A stretch of DNA of 64,000 bases from Streptomyces sp. NBC_00414 (GCF_036038375.1 NZ_CP107935.1:4464001-4528000), one strand, 5' to 3'; positions 7,187 through 15,748 are shown, numbered from the stretch's first letter. Numbers and translations: made by a program. Notes: generated by a model from the letters alone, not told the origin.

Positions 7187-9973
7187 TCAGGGTTGCAGTA
7201 CGAGCGTGTCCGACGTGGCCTTGTCCACGGCCCGGCTCGTGGAGACCCACGGCAGCAGTTCGCCCTTGACCCACTTGCTCGTCTGGTCGATGTAGTGGGC
7301 GCTGTACGCGTGCCCGGAGGCTCCGGTGAGGTTGATCCACTTGGACTTGTCGAAGTCGGCGAGGTTCACCACCATGCGCATCGACGGCACCCAGACCACC
7401 GAGTAACCGCCCGCCGCGTTCCAGCCGGTGGCGTTCACCGCCGCCTCGCCGCCGCCCATGTTGTACGGGCCGCGGTTGAGCATGTACTGCAGGAAACCGG
7501 GGCCTTCGGTACCGAGGGTCTGGTTCTTCAGGTACAGCCGGTGCAGCCGGCCCCAGCTCCAGGTGTCGAGGTCCTTGCCGAGCTTGGCGGTCAGCTCCCA
7601 GCGGGCGTCCGCGAGGGCCCGGGCGAACAGCTCGTCACGGGTGTCGACGGCCTTGTCGGTGCGCGTCTTGGGCGCCGACCACCAGTCGTTGTCCTCGTCG
7701 TCGAGGATCTTGCGGACCACCTCGAACCAGCGGTCGCCGCCGTCCGGCTGGGCGCTGTCCGCGTCGCGCTGGCCGCACTCGCGGACCTTGTCGTCGTCGT
7801 CGTCCACAGGTCCGGTGGAGTCGGCCGGTTCGACGTACAGGCACTGGCCCTTGACCCGCAGTTCCTTGGGCAGCTTGTTGCCGAAGGCGAGCTTGAGGAT
7901 GTTGCGCCAGGTCGCGTTGAAGTACGCGGCGGCGGCCGAGTCGGCGTCCTGGGTGTAGTTCCAGCCCTCCAGGAGCTTCTGCGCCTCGCGGACGTCCTTG
8001 TCGGGCACGTCGATCTTGAGCAGCTTGGGCACCAGCAGCTTGGCGATCTCACTGCTGTTGTCGAGCTGCATCTGGCGCATGTCGTCCGTCGAGATCTTGC
8101 CGCCGTTCTTGATCTTCGACGCGACGAGGTCGGCGATCCGCTGACTGCGGGTGCCGTAGCCCCAGTCCGTGGTCAGCGTGTACGGGTACTTGTCCTTGTC
8201 GACCACGGCCTGGTTGGCGGTCACGATGTAACCGCGCTCGGGGTTGTACTCGTACGGCAGTTCGTCCTGGTCGATGTAGCCGGTCCAGCGGTACTTGGAG
8301 TCCCAGCCGGGCGACGGGAGCGAGCCGTCGCCCTCGTTGCGGATCGGGATCCGGCCCGGCAGCTGGTAGCCGATGTTGTTCTCGGTGTCCGCGTAGACCA
8401 GGTTCTGCGAGGGGACGTCGAAGAGGGCGGCCGCCTTGCGGAAGCTCGTCCAGTCGGTGGCCTTGTTCATCGCGAAGACGGCGTCCATCGAGGTGCCCGG
8501 GTCCAGGGCGGTCCACCGCAGGGCGATGCCGTAGCCGTCACCGCGGTCGGGGGCCGCGCTGTCGACACCGGCCTTCTTGCCGACTTTCACGAGTTCGTCG
8601 TCGCGGTCGGACAGCAGCGGTCCGCTGTTGGTCTCCCGGACGACGATGGTCTTGCTCGCACCGCCCGCGACGTCGATCCGCTCCTTGCGGGTGGTGAAGG
8701 GCAGCACCTTGTCGTCGTACTCGTAGCCGTCCCCGGTGAGCTTCTCCAGGTACAGGTCCGTGACGTCGGCACCCGAGTTGGTCATGCCCCAGGAGATCTC
8801 CTTGTTGTGGCCGATGACCACACCGGGCATGCCCGCGAAGGTGTACCCGGAGACGTCGTACTGGCACTTCTCGGAGACGCTCTTGCAGTGCAGGCCCATC
8901 TGGTACCAGACCGACGGCAGCGAGGGCGACAGGTGCGGGTCGTTGGCCAGCAGCGGCTTGCCGCTGATGGTGTGCTTGCCGCCGACGACCCAGGAGTTGG
9001 AGCCGATGCCGTTGCCGTTCACGCCGACGGCCTCGGGAACGTCGTCCAGCACCTTGTAGAGGCCCGACAGCTGGCTCTCCAGTCCCGTGGGGGCCTCGGT
9101 GCCGTTCGTGAGCCCGGTGCCCGCCGTGGACTGCGTACCGGCGGTGCCTGTGCCTGTGCCTGTGCCGGTACCTGTGCCGGTGCTGTCCTGCGAGTACTCG
9201 CCGGTGACGGTGTCGTACTGGCCCTCCCGCACGATCGGCTTGTTCCGGTCGTACGGGTACTCCGGGTACAGGTCGGCGATCTGCTTGGGGCCGAGACGGC
9301 TGGTCATCAGGGACCGGTCGATCTCGTCCTGCATGTTGCCGCGCAGGTCCCAGGCCATCGCCTTGAGCCAGGCCACGGAGTCGACCGGCGTCCACGCCTT
9401 GGGTGTGTAGTCGTTGGTGAAGCCCAGGGCCGCGTACTCCAGGGAGATGTCCGCGCCGTCCTTGCCCTTCAGGTAGGCGTTGACCCCCTTGGCGTACGCC
9501 CGCAGATACTTCTTCGTCGAGGCGGACAGCTCGGTCCTGTACTCCTTCTCCGCCACCCGTTCCCAGCCGAGCGTGCGCAGGAACTCGTCGTTGTCGACCT
9601 GGCTCTTGCCGAACATCTCGGAGAGCTTGCCGGCCGTCATGTGGCGGCGGACGTCCATCTCGTAGAACCGGTCCTGTGCCTGGACGTAGCCCTGCGCCAT
9701 GAACAGGTCCTCGTCGGTCGAGGCGTAGACCTGCGGGATGCCGTAGCCGTCCCGTTTGACGTCCACGGGTCCCGACAGACCGTCGAGGGTGATGGAACCC
9801 TTGGTCTGCGGGAAGGAGGCGCGGACGGTGCTGATGCTCCAGAACGCCCCGTAGGCGACACCGCCGATGATGGCCAGAACCAGGACGATCAGGACCAGAC
9901 GGGCTCTGCGCCCCTTCTTCCTGCCGGACTTGCCGGGCTTTTGACCGGAAGATGCGGTGGTGTTGGGGGGCAT
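7187..9973 (-). CDS. penicillin acylase family (S45) Ntn hydrolase
   Basis: This is a 928-residue membrane-anchored precursor. After a basic N-terminus a single hydrophobic helix (about residues 26-48) acts as signal anchor. The alpha region contains GYVQAQDRFYEMD, a spacer follows, then the beta-chain N-terminus reads GSNSWVVGG. By family rules autocleavage is before Ser325, which becomes the catalytic nucleophile; ANDPHL and the later Asn/Arg residues of the site are present. The spacer just before this carries a run of Thr-Gly dipeptides encoded by a hexanucleotide repeat (about 9143-9183). Family members hydrolyse amide bonds of penicillins, acyl-homoserine lactones or related acylated compounds; the substrate is unknown. 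ATG 9973 is preferred to an upstream in-frame start because the anchor then sits near the N-terminus. Confidence 0.9.
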   Translation of the reverse strand: MPPNTTASSGQKPGKSGRKKGRRARLVLIVLVLAIIGGVAYGAFWSISTVRASFPQTKGSITLDGLSGPVDVKRDGYGIPQVYASTDEDLFMAQGYVQAQDRFYEMDVRRHMTAGKLSEMFGKSQVDNDEFLRTLGWERVAEKEYRTELSASTKKYLRAYAKGVNAYLKGKDGADISLEYAALGFTNDYTPKAWTPVDSVAWLKAMAWDLRGNMQDEIDRSLMTSRLGPKQIADLYPEYPYDRNKPIVREGQYDTVTGEYSQDSTGTGTGTGTGTGTAGTQSTAGTGLTNGTEAPTGLESQLSGLYKVLDDVPEAVGVNGNGIGSNSWVVGGKHTISGKPLLANDPHLSPSLPSVWYQMGLHCKSVSEKCQYDVSGYTFAGMPGVVIGHNKEISWGMTNSGADVTDLYLEKLTGDGYEYDDKVLPFTTRKERIDVAGGASKTIVVRETNSGPLLSDRDDELVKVGKKAGVDSAAPDRGDGYGIALRWTALDPGTSMDAVFAMNKATDWTSFRKAAALFDVPSQNLVYADTENNIGYQLPGRIPIRNEGDGSLPSPGWDSKYRWTGYIDQDELPYEYNPERGYIVTANQAVVDKDKYPYTLTTDWGYGTRSQRIADLVASKIKNGGKISTDDMRQMQLDNSSEIAKLLVPKLLKIDVPDKDVREAQKLLEGWNYTQDADSAAAAYFNATWRNILKLAFGNKLPKELRVKGQCLYVEPADSTGPVDDDDDKVRECGQRDADSAQPDGGDRWFEVVRKILDDEDNDWWSAPKTRTDKAVDTRDELFARALADARWELTAKLGKDLDTWSWGRLHRLYLKNQTLGTEGPGFLQYMLNRGPYNMGGGEAAVNATGWNAAGGYSVVWVPSMRMVVNLADFDKSKWINLTGASGHAYSAHYIDQTSKWVKGELLPWVSTSRAVDKATSDTLVLQP

Positions 9974-10151
9974 CGCTGTCCTTGCTGTCCTCACGCGAGC
10001 GGCAGACGGGCTTGTCCAGTTGACTGAACGCTGGAGCAACCATAGGCGCAGGGCCAACCCCGGCTTGACGCGGTGTCGGGAACCCGAGCGGACGAAAGTT
10101 CGATCTTGCCCTGGCAAGTGTCAAGAAAGCGTCAAGAGTTAGGTAAGGTAA

Positions 10152-10181
10152 CGAAGTAGTTGAATCATCGAAGTAGTTGAA
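10152..10181. repeat. two 13-bp direct repeats (CGAAGTAGTTGAA) in a divergent promoter region
   Basis: CGAAGTAGTTGAA occurs at 10152-10164 and again at 10169-10181, a 17-bp period. The pair lies between the leftward acylase gene and the rightward antiporter gene, 38 bases before the proposed antiporter start. A regulator or RNA polymerase-proximal role is inferred only from position. Confidence 0.6.
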
Positions 10182-10218
10182 AACCGGGCTACTCGTGACA
10201 GCGAGAAAGGACCAGCCG

Positions 10219-11718
10219 CTGACTGTCCACCACCTCAACCAGCTCTTGCTCGTCTGCTCGCTCGTTCTGCTCGTCGCGGTGGCAGCGGTTCGGATCTCTT
10301 CGCGCAGCGGGCTCCCCAGCCTGCTCGTCTACCTGGGCATCGGCGTCGCCATGGGCCAGGACGGCATCGGCGACGTCCACTTCGACAACGCCGAGCTGAC
10401 CCAGGTCATCGGATACGCGGCCCTCGTCGTGATCCTCGCCGAGGGCGGTCTGGGCACGAAGTGGAAGGAGGTCAGGCCGGGACTCCCGGCCGCCTCCTCA
10501 CTGGCCATCGTCGGCGTCTCGGTGAGCGTCGGCGTCACGGCTACGGCGGCCCACTATCTGATCGGGCTGGAGTGGCGGCAGGCGCTGATCATCGGCGCGG
10601 TGGTGTCCTCCACGGACGCGGCAGCTGTGTTCTCGGTCCTGCGGAAGGTGCCCCTCCCCTCGCGCGTGACGGGCATCCTGGAGGCCGAGTCCGGGTTCAA
10701 CGACGCCCCGGTCGTCATCCTCGTCGTCGCGTTCTCCACGGCCGGGCCGGTGGACCACTGGTACCACCTGATCGGCGAGATCGCGCTGGAGCTGACCATC
10801 GGAGCGCTCATCGGGCTCACGGTGGGCTTCCTGGGGGCGTACGGGCTGCGGCACGTGGCACTGCCCGCCTCCGGCCTCTACCCGATCGCCGTCATGGCGA
10901 TCGCGGTCACCGCGTACGCGGCCGGGGCCCTGGCCCACGGCAGCGGGTTCCTCGCCGTGTACCTGGCGTCGATGGTGCTGGGCAACGCCAAGCTGCCGCA
11001 CTGGCCCGCCACCCGCGGCTTCGCCGACGGGCTCGGCTGGATCGCCCAGATCGGCATGTTCGTGCTGCTCGGCCTGCTCGTCACCCCGCACGAGATGGGC
11101 GACGACATCTGGCCGGCGCTCGTCATCGGCCTCGTACTCACCATGGTGGCGCGACCGCTGAGCGTCGTGGTGGCCCTGCTGCCGTTCCGTATGCGCTGGC
11201 AGGAACAGGCCCTGATGTCCTGGGCCGGGCTGCGCGGCGCCGTGCCCATCATCCTGGCGACGATCCCGATGGTGAGCGGCATCGAGGAAAGCCGTCGCAT
11301 CTTCAACATCGTCTTCGTCCTTGTCGTCGTCTACACCCTCGTCCAGGGACCGACGCTCCCCTGGCTGGCCCGGAAGCTGGGCCTGTCCAAGTCCGACTCG
11401 GAGACCGCCGACCTGGGGATCGAGTCGGCGCCGCTGGAGCGGCTGCGCGGGCACCTGCTGTCCGTGGCCATCCCGGACGGTTCGAAGATGCACGGCGTCG
11501 AGATCAACGAGCTGCGGCTGCCCGCGGGGGCCGCGGTCACACTCGTCGTGCGCGGTGGAGAATCGTTCGTCCCCCTGCCCACGACCGTGCTGCGGCGTGG
11601 GGACGAGCTGCTCGTGGTGGCCACGGACCCCGTCCGGGACGCCGCCGAGCGGCGCCTGCGCGCGGTCGGCCAGGGCGGAAAACTGGCGGACTGGCTGGGG
11701 ACCGGCGGGGATCGCTGA
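10219..11718 (+). CDS. CPA1-type cation/proton antiporter with C-terminal RCK_C domain
   Basis: The protein of about 499 residues has around 12-13 hydrophobic helices (residues 1-390) with the NhaP-type motifs SSTDAAAVFSVLR and ESGFNDAPVVI, where the Asp residues of the ion path lie. A cytoplasmic RCK_C/TrkA_C domain follows at about 415-490. It probably exchanges K+ or Na+ for protons and is gated by a ligand at the RCK_C domain; some RCK_C domains bind c-di-AMP, so that is a candidate. The start is uncertain: a CTG at 10219 has AAAGG 8 bases upstream and gives a typical N-terminus (TVHHLNQLLLVCSLV), while in-frame GTG 10195 and an ATG-equivalent at 10177 have poorer sites. Confidence 0.88.
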   Translation: MTVHHLNQLLLVCSLVLLVAVAAVRISSRSGLPSLLVYLGIGVAMGQDGIGDVHFDNAELTQVIGYAALVVILAEGGLGTKWKEVRPGLPAASSLAIVGVSVSVGVTATAAHYLIGLEWRQALIIGAVVSSTDAAAVFSVLRKVPLPSRVTGILEAESGFNDAPVVILVVAFSTAGPVDHWYHLIGEIALELTIGALIGLTVGFLGAYGLRHVALPASGLYPIAVMAIAVTAYAAGALAHGSGFLAVYLASMVLGNAKLPHWPATRGFADGLGWIAQIGMFVLLGLLVTPHEMGDDIWPALVIGLVLTMVARPLSVVVALLPFRMRWQEQALMSWAGLRGAVPIILATIPMVSGIEESRRIFNIVFVLVVVYTLVQGPTLPWLARKLGLSKSDSETADLGIESAPLERLRGHLLSVAIPDGSKMHGVEINELRLPAGAAVTLVVRGGESFVPLPTTVLRRGDELLVVATDPVRDAAERRLRAVGQGGKLADWLGTGGDR

Positions 11719-12018
11719 CCGAAGGGCGGGGCGGGGCGGGGCGGGGCTGAGGTCGGGGTCGGCGCGTTGTGAAACCCAGGCGGCCGACTGGAAAGTGCTG
11801 GTTTTCACAGGTCGGACCTCGTTCGGCCCTGTATCATCAAGGCACACTTGATCGAACCAACTCTGCCTGACGCAGTGCTGGCGCGACCGTATGGCGGCCG
11901 CGGTGCCCCTCCCCGTGGGCGGCCCGGTATCTACCGCAGTTCCGCGCAAGAGGACAGCTCTCGGCGCCCCGCGCCCCACCACAGGGGCCGCGCTACCAGG
12001 CGGCAGAAAGGCACGGCC
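11719..12018 (+). promoter_or_regulatory. 300-bp intergenic region with probable promoter and long GC-rich leader of the MFS gene
   Basis: No gene is supported here. It contains a run of GGGGC repeats (about 11725-11748), an inverted repeat TGTGAAACCCAG / CTGGTTTTCACA (11768-11779 and 11798-11809) and a TATCAT hexamer at 11832-11837 that could be a -10 element. If so, the transcript has an untranslated leader of about 175 bases before the GTG at 12019. The leader has several self-complementary GC-rich segments. I do not recognise it as a known riboswitch class. Confidence 0.45.
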
Positions 12019-13350
12019 GTGGCATCCACGGTCACCCCGGAGACCACCGGGACTCCGGTCTCCAAGCGCCCGGGATACGGACAGCTGCTGCGTACGCGCG
12101 GCGCCTGGACGTTCCTGCTCCCCGGTTTCGCCGCGCGCCAGCCGTTCGCGATGCTGACCATCTCCATCGTGCTGCTCGTGCAGCACACCACCGGCTCGTA
12201 CGGAACGGCCGGCGCCGTCGCCGCCGTGACCGGGGTCGCCATGGCGCTGTTCGCGCCCTTCACGGGCCGTCTCGCCGACCGGCACGGCCAGCGGGCCGTG
12301 CTGCTCCCCGGCGTCGTCGTCCACACCCTGGCGGGCCTCTCCCTGACCGCGCTGGCCCTCGCCGACGCTCCCCTGTGGGCGCTGTTCGTGGCCGCCGTAC
12401 CGACCGGTGCCTCGGTGCCGCAGGTCGGGCCCATGGTGCGGGCCCGCTGGGGCATGAAACTCCAGGGCTCGCCCCTCATGACGACCGCGGCGGCCTTCGA
12501 GTCCGTCACGGACGAGCTGACCTTCGTGTTCGGGCCGCTCGTCGCCACCGCGCTGTGCACCGCCGTGGATCCGGCGGCGGGGCTGGTCACGGAGGCCGCG
12601 CTGACGTTGGTCGGCGGCCTGCTGTTCGCCGCTCAGCGGGGCACCCAGCCTGCCGTGGGGGTCGCGGGCGTGAATGGCGTGGGCGGTGGCTCAGGGGTCG
12701 GTGACGGTGGGCACGCGCGCGTGAAGCCCGTTTCCGCGCTGGCGGTGCCCGGCGTGCGGGTGCTGATCGTGGCCTTCCTCGGCATCGGCGCCGTCTTCGG
12801 CGGCATGCAGGTCTCGCTGGCCGCGTTCAGCGAGTCGATCGGCGAGCCCGGCCTGAACGGCGTCCTCTACGGGACGTTCGCCGCCGGCAACATGCTCTCC
12901 GGCATCGTCTGCGGAGCGATCGCCTGGAAGGTGGCCCCGCGCCGCCGCCTCCTCATCGGGTACGCGGCCCTGGCGCTGACCGCCTCCGGACTGTGGGCGG
13001 CGCAGTCGGTGATCGTCCTCGCCGGAACCGGTCTCCTCGTCGGCATGTGCATCGCACCCGCCCTGATCACCGGTTACACGCTGGTCGAGGCGCTGGTGCC
13101 GACAGGCGCCCGCACCGAGGCCTTCACCTGGCTGACGGGCGCGGTAGCACTCGGCCAGGCGGCCGCTGTCATGATCGCCGGGCAGCTGGAGGACCGCCTG
13201 TGGGACGGGGCCGGTTTCCTGGTCCCGATGGGCGGCACACTGCTCGCCCTGGGGACCCTGGTGGCCCTGCGTTCACGGCTCGCTCCCCCCGCCGTGAGCC
13301 GTACCGTCGCACGTGGCGTGGGTCACCGTGTGCCGGTGGCAGTGGACTGA
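12019..13350 (+). CDS. MFS transporter, 12-helix
   Basis: The 443-residue protein has about 12 membrane helices in two halves of six, with a long cytoplasmic Gly/Val-rich loop in the middle (about residues 215-240). GRLADRHGQR at the loop between helices 2 and 3 is the MFS motif A. It is probably a small-molecule exporter; the substrate is unknown. The GTG start at 12019 has AGAAAGG 7 bases upstream. The reading frame stays open upstream to about 11848, but that part is the GC-rich leader and does not look like protein. It ends 30 bases before the CIRCE-like element of the next gene. Confidence 0.88.
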   Translation: MASTVTPETTGTPVSKRPGYGQLLRTRGAWTFLLPGFAARQPFAMLTISIVLLVQHTTGSYGTAGAVAAVTGVAMALFAPFTGRLADRHGQRAVLLPGVVVHTLAGLSLTALALADAPLWALFVAAVPTGASVPQVGPMVRARWGMKLQGSPLMTTAAAFESVTDELTFVFGPLVATALCTAVDPAAGLVTEAALTLVGGLLFAAQRGTQPAVGVAGVNGVGGGSGVGDGGHARVKPVSALAVPGVRVLIVAFLGIGAVFGGMQVSLAAFSESIGEPGLNGVLYGTFAAGNMLSGIVCGAIAWKVAPRRRLLIGYAALALTASGLWAAQSVIVLAGTGLLVGMCIAPALITGYTLVEALVPTGARTEAFTWLTGAVALGQAAAVMIAGQLEDRLWDGAGFLVPMGGTLLALGTLVALRSRLAPPAVSRTVARGVGHRVPVAVD

Positions 13351-13380
13351 TCCCGAGGAATACGTCACTATGGACCGTCG

Positions 13381-13407
13381 TTAGCACTCACTGAGTGAGA
13401 GTGCCAG
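13381..13407 (+). promoter_or_regulatory. CIRCE-like element (HrcA operator)
   Basis: The sequence is TTAGCACTC-N9-GAGTGCCAG. The left arm matches the CIRCE consensus 9 of 9 and the right arm 7 of 9 (consensus GAGTGCTAA), with the exact 9-base spacer. It ends at the ribosome binding site AGGAGG (13406-13411) of the FmdB-like gene. HrcA-CIRCE classically represses groE operons, so this placement is unusual. The match is seen in sequence; binding by HrcA is inferred. Confidence 0.75.
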
Positions 13408-13418
13408 GAGGAAGACAA

Positions 13419-13766
13419 GTGCCGACCTACCAGTACCAGTGCACCGAGTGCGGCGAAGGCCTTGAGGCGGTGCAGAAGTTCACCGACGACGCCCTGACCG
13501 TGTGCCCCGAATGCAGTGGCCGCCTGAAGAAGGTGTACTCCGCAGTAGGCATCGTCTTCAAGGGCTCCGGTTTCTACCGCAACGACAGCCGCGGTTCGTC
13601 GTCGAGCAGCAGCCCTGCCACGGCCTCGAAGTCCTCGGGCTCGTCGTCCGACTCGAAGCCGTCCAGTTCGTCGGACTCCAAGTCTTCGTCGTCCTCGTCG
13701 GATTCGAAGTCGTCGTCCTCGAAGTCGTCGTCCACGAGTTCGTCCTCCGGCAGCAACGCCGCCTGA
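13419..13766 (+). CDS. FmdB-family zinc-ribbon regulatory protein with Ser-rich tail
   Basis: The 115-residue protein starts PTYQYQCTECG and has a second knuckle CPEC, which together form the FmdB/CxxC-CxxC zinc ribbon in the first 42 residues. GIVFKGSGFYRNDSR follows, as in the family. The last 60 residues are almost only Ser, Asp and Lys in short repeats (SSSDSKSS-like), presumably disordered. The GTG start at 13419 has AGGAGGAAG just upstream. Family members are small and poorly characterised; the name comes from a putative regulator of formamidase. The CIRCE-like site upstream suggests heat-shock or proteotoxic-stress control. Confidence 0.9.
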   Translation: MPTYQYQCTECGEGLEAVQKFTDDALTVCPECSGRLKKVYSAVGIVFKGSGFYRNDSRGSSSSSSPATASKSSGSSSDSKPSSSSDSKSSSSSSDSKSSSSKSSSTSSSSGSNAA

Positions 13767-13793
13767 CGCCTTCTCGCGCCCTATTTCTTACGG

Positions 13794-13829
13794 GACCCTG
13801 TCGTCGCGCCTCACGCGCACGGCAGGGTC
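13794..13829 (+). terminator. probable terminator after the FmdB-like gene
   Basis: GACCCTG (13794-13800) and CAGGGTC (13823-13829) form the base of a hairpin extended by mostly paired G/C in between. It lies 28 bases after the FmdB-like stop and before the ATG at 13864. Confidence 0.6.
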
Positions 13830-13863
13830 TTCGGCGTTTCCGGGCCCCGTTAGGGTGCCGTCC

Positions 13864-14706
13864 ATGGCGAACACGGAGAACGTCGAGATCGGCGTCATCG
13901 GCGGGTCGGGTTTCTATTCGTTCCTCGACGACGTGACCGAGATACAGGTGGACACCCCCTACGGGCCGCCCAGCGACTCCCTCTTCCTCGGCGAGATCGC
14001 CGGGCGGCGGGTCGCCTTCCTCCCCCGCCACGGTCGCGGGCACCATCTGCCGCCGCACCGCATCAACTACCGGGCCAATCTGTGGGCGCTGCGCTCCGTC
14101 GGGGCGCGGCAGGTGCTCGGGCCGTGCGCGGTGGGCGGGCTCCGCCCCGAGTACGGACCCGGGACGCTGCTCGTGCCGGACCAGTTCGTGGACCGTACGC
14201 AGTCCCGGGCGCAGTCGTACTTCGACGGGGTGCCGTTGGCCGGGGGCGGCACGCCGAACGTCGTGCACGTGTCGCTGGCCGATCCGTACTGCCCCGTCGG
14301 GCGGGAGGTCGCGCTCGCTGCGGCGCGCGGGCGGGAGTGGGAGGCCGTCGACGGCGGGACGCTCGTGGTGATCGAGGGGCCGCGGTTCTCGACCCGTGCG
14401 GAGTCGCTCTGGTACCGGGCGCAGGGGTGGTCCGTGGTGGGTATGACCGGGCATCCCGAGGCGGCGCTCGCCCGTGAACTGGAGCTCTGCTACACGTCGA
14501 TGACGTTGGTCACCGATCTTGATGCGGGGGCCGCCGCGGGGGAGGGCGTCTCGCACGACGAGGTGCTGAAGGTGTTCGCGGCGAATGTGGGGCGGTTGAG
14601 GGGCGTTCTGTTCGACGCGGTTGCCGGGCTGCCGGACGGTGGCTCGCGGGACTGCCTGTGTGCTTCGGCGTTGGGCGGGATGGATCCGGGGGTTGCTTTG
14701 CCGTAG
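13864..14706 (+). CDS. mtnP: S-methyl-5'-thioadenosine phosphorylase
   Basis: The 280-residue purine/MTA phosphorylase family protein shows IGVIGGSGFY at the N-terminus (phosphate-binding Gly/Ser loop), FLPRHGRGHHLPPHRINYRANLWAL, VIEGPRFSTRAES and VGMTGHPEAALARELELCY (purine-binding region). It cleaves 5'-methylthioadenosine with phosphate to adenine and methylthioribose-1-phosphate in methionine salvage. ATG 13864 is chosen over an ATG three codons upstream because IGVIGGSG then lies at the usual distance from the start. Some actinobacterial members prefer other purine nucleosides, so substrate is by family. Confidence 0.88.
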   Translation: MANTENVEIGVIGGSGFYSFLDDVTEIQVDTPYGPPSDSLFLGEIAGRRVAFLPRHGRGHHLPPHRINYRANLWALRSVGARQVLGPCAVGGLRPEYGPGTLLVPDQFVDRTQSRAQSYFDGVPLAGGGTPNVVHVSLADPYCPVGREVALAAARGREWEAVDGGTLVVIEGPRFSTRAESLWYRAQGWSVVGMTGHPEAALARELELCYTSMTLVTDLDAGAAAGEGVSHDEVLKVFAANVGRLRGVLFDAVAGLPDGGSRDCLCASALGGMDPGVALP

Positions 14707-14792
14707 TGGGGTCTCGTCGGCGCCTCGGGGGTGTGTGGCCGGGGCGGGGGCCGGGGGGTGCGGCGGGGGCCGGGGTGGGGTGCGGCGGGGGT

Positions 14793-14919
14793 GGGAGCGG
14801 GCCGTGCCGGTACGTCGAGCCCGCCGCCCCCGGGTGTACTGCTCTTGGTCTTGTCGGGCGCCCCTTCCTGGAGGAGCCCTACGCGGCGGGCTTTCGACGT
14901 ACCGGCACGGCCCGCTCCC
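14793..14919. repeat. long near-perfect inverted repeat (35/37-base arms, 55-base loop)
   Basis: Arm 14793-14827 and arm 14883-14919 are reverse complements except for a two-base insertion in the right arm. The core is GCCGTGCCGGTACGTCGA. The loop is 55 bases. Part of the arm (CCCGGTACGTCG) recurs just after the right arm at about 14917-14928. It lies in the gap between mtnP and the SAF-domain gene and codes for nothing convincing. It could be a MITE-like element, a terminator or a structured RNA. Confidence 0.8.
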
Positions 14920-15076
14920 GGTACGTCGTCGGCTGCCGGGTGTGTGGGGGCGGACGTTCTCCTTCGGGTGGTGGGGATTTCCACAAGTGGGGGGTTGTCC
15001 ACGGGCGTCCGCGGGAATCTTGGCGAGGCTGCAGTCTGGGGGCTCGATCCCTCTCCGACCGCAGGCGGTGGTACTC

Positions 15077-15613
15077 GTGTCGCAGCTGTCTTCCTTTCCG
15101 CGTCCGTTGGGCACGGACGTTCCCGGTACGTGCCAGGTGCCGCATTTCGCTCCTGTACGGGTGCGGGGCGGGCGGCATCAACTGCGTCGGCTGGTTCGGT
15201 GTCGGAGGCGGGCCCTGGCGGCGGGACTGGCGGTGACTGCGGCGGCCCTGGTCGCGGCCGGGCCCGGAGACACGGTGGCGCGGGACACGGGGCCGCCGCG
15301 GGCCCGGGCGGTGGTCGAGGCCGGGCGGGAGCGGCGGCCGGTCGAGAGGGTGACGGCGGCTGTGCGGATCGCCGACGGCGCTACCGTGCGGCTGCTCAGG
15401 CCCGGGGACCTCGTGGACGTGATCGCGGCCGAGCAGTCGGCGGCGGGTGACGCACGGGTGGTGGCCCGCGGGGTGCGGGTGACGAAGGTCCCGGAGCCTT
15501 TGGACAGCGTGTCCGAGGGCGGTGCGCTGGTCGTTCTGTCCGTGCCGAGGAGGACTGCTGCGCGGCTGGCCGGGGCAGGCGTGACCTCGCGGCTGGCGGT
15601 GACCCTGTGCTGA
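15077..15613 (+). CDS. SAF-domain protein (RcpC/CpaB-like)
   Basis: About 178 residues. A basic N-terminus is followed by one hydrophobic helix (AAGLAVTAAALVAAG, about residues 48-66) and then a SAF-like beta-clip domain (LRPGDLVDVIAAEQS, VVARGVRVTKVPE, ALVVLSVP). This is the layout of CpaB/RcpC proteins from Flp pilus assembly, but no other pilus gene is visible nearby, so a stand-alone envelope role is as likely. The start is uncertain: GTG 15077 and GTG 15068 are both possible, without a clear ribosome binding site. The gene ends 135 bases before mscL. Confidence 0.75.
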   Translation: MSQLSSFPRPLGTDVPGTCQVPHFAPVRVRGGRHQLRRLVRCRRRALAAGLAVTAAALVAAGPGDTVARDTGPPRARAVVEAGRERRPVERVTAAVRIADGATVRLLRPGDLVDVIAAEQSAAGDARVVARGVRVTKVPEPLDSVSEGGALVVLSVPRRTAARLAGAGVTSRLAVTLC

Positions 15614-15748
15614 GCGTGGTCAGGGGCGTCGCCGTGGGGCTGTCAAGTCGCTCGTTGGAGTTATGGAATTGGACAGGGCGGCCGCACCCTGACGTAGGTT
15701 GCGGAGCTGTTCGTTCCACAATCTGTGCAACCGAGAAGGGTCCCCCTG

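Noticed and set aside
7136..10027. 963-codon open frame on the plus strand
   Set aside because: It mirrors the penicillin-acylase gene, whose product has clear family motifs.
10498..12324. 608-codon open frame on the minus strand
   Set aside because: It is antisense to the antiporter and MFS genes, with no recognisable domain.
14621..15076. upstream extension of the SAF-domain protein frame
   Set aside because: The extension overlaps mtnP and the long inverted repeat and has low-complexity Gly/Arg sequence.
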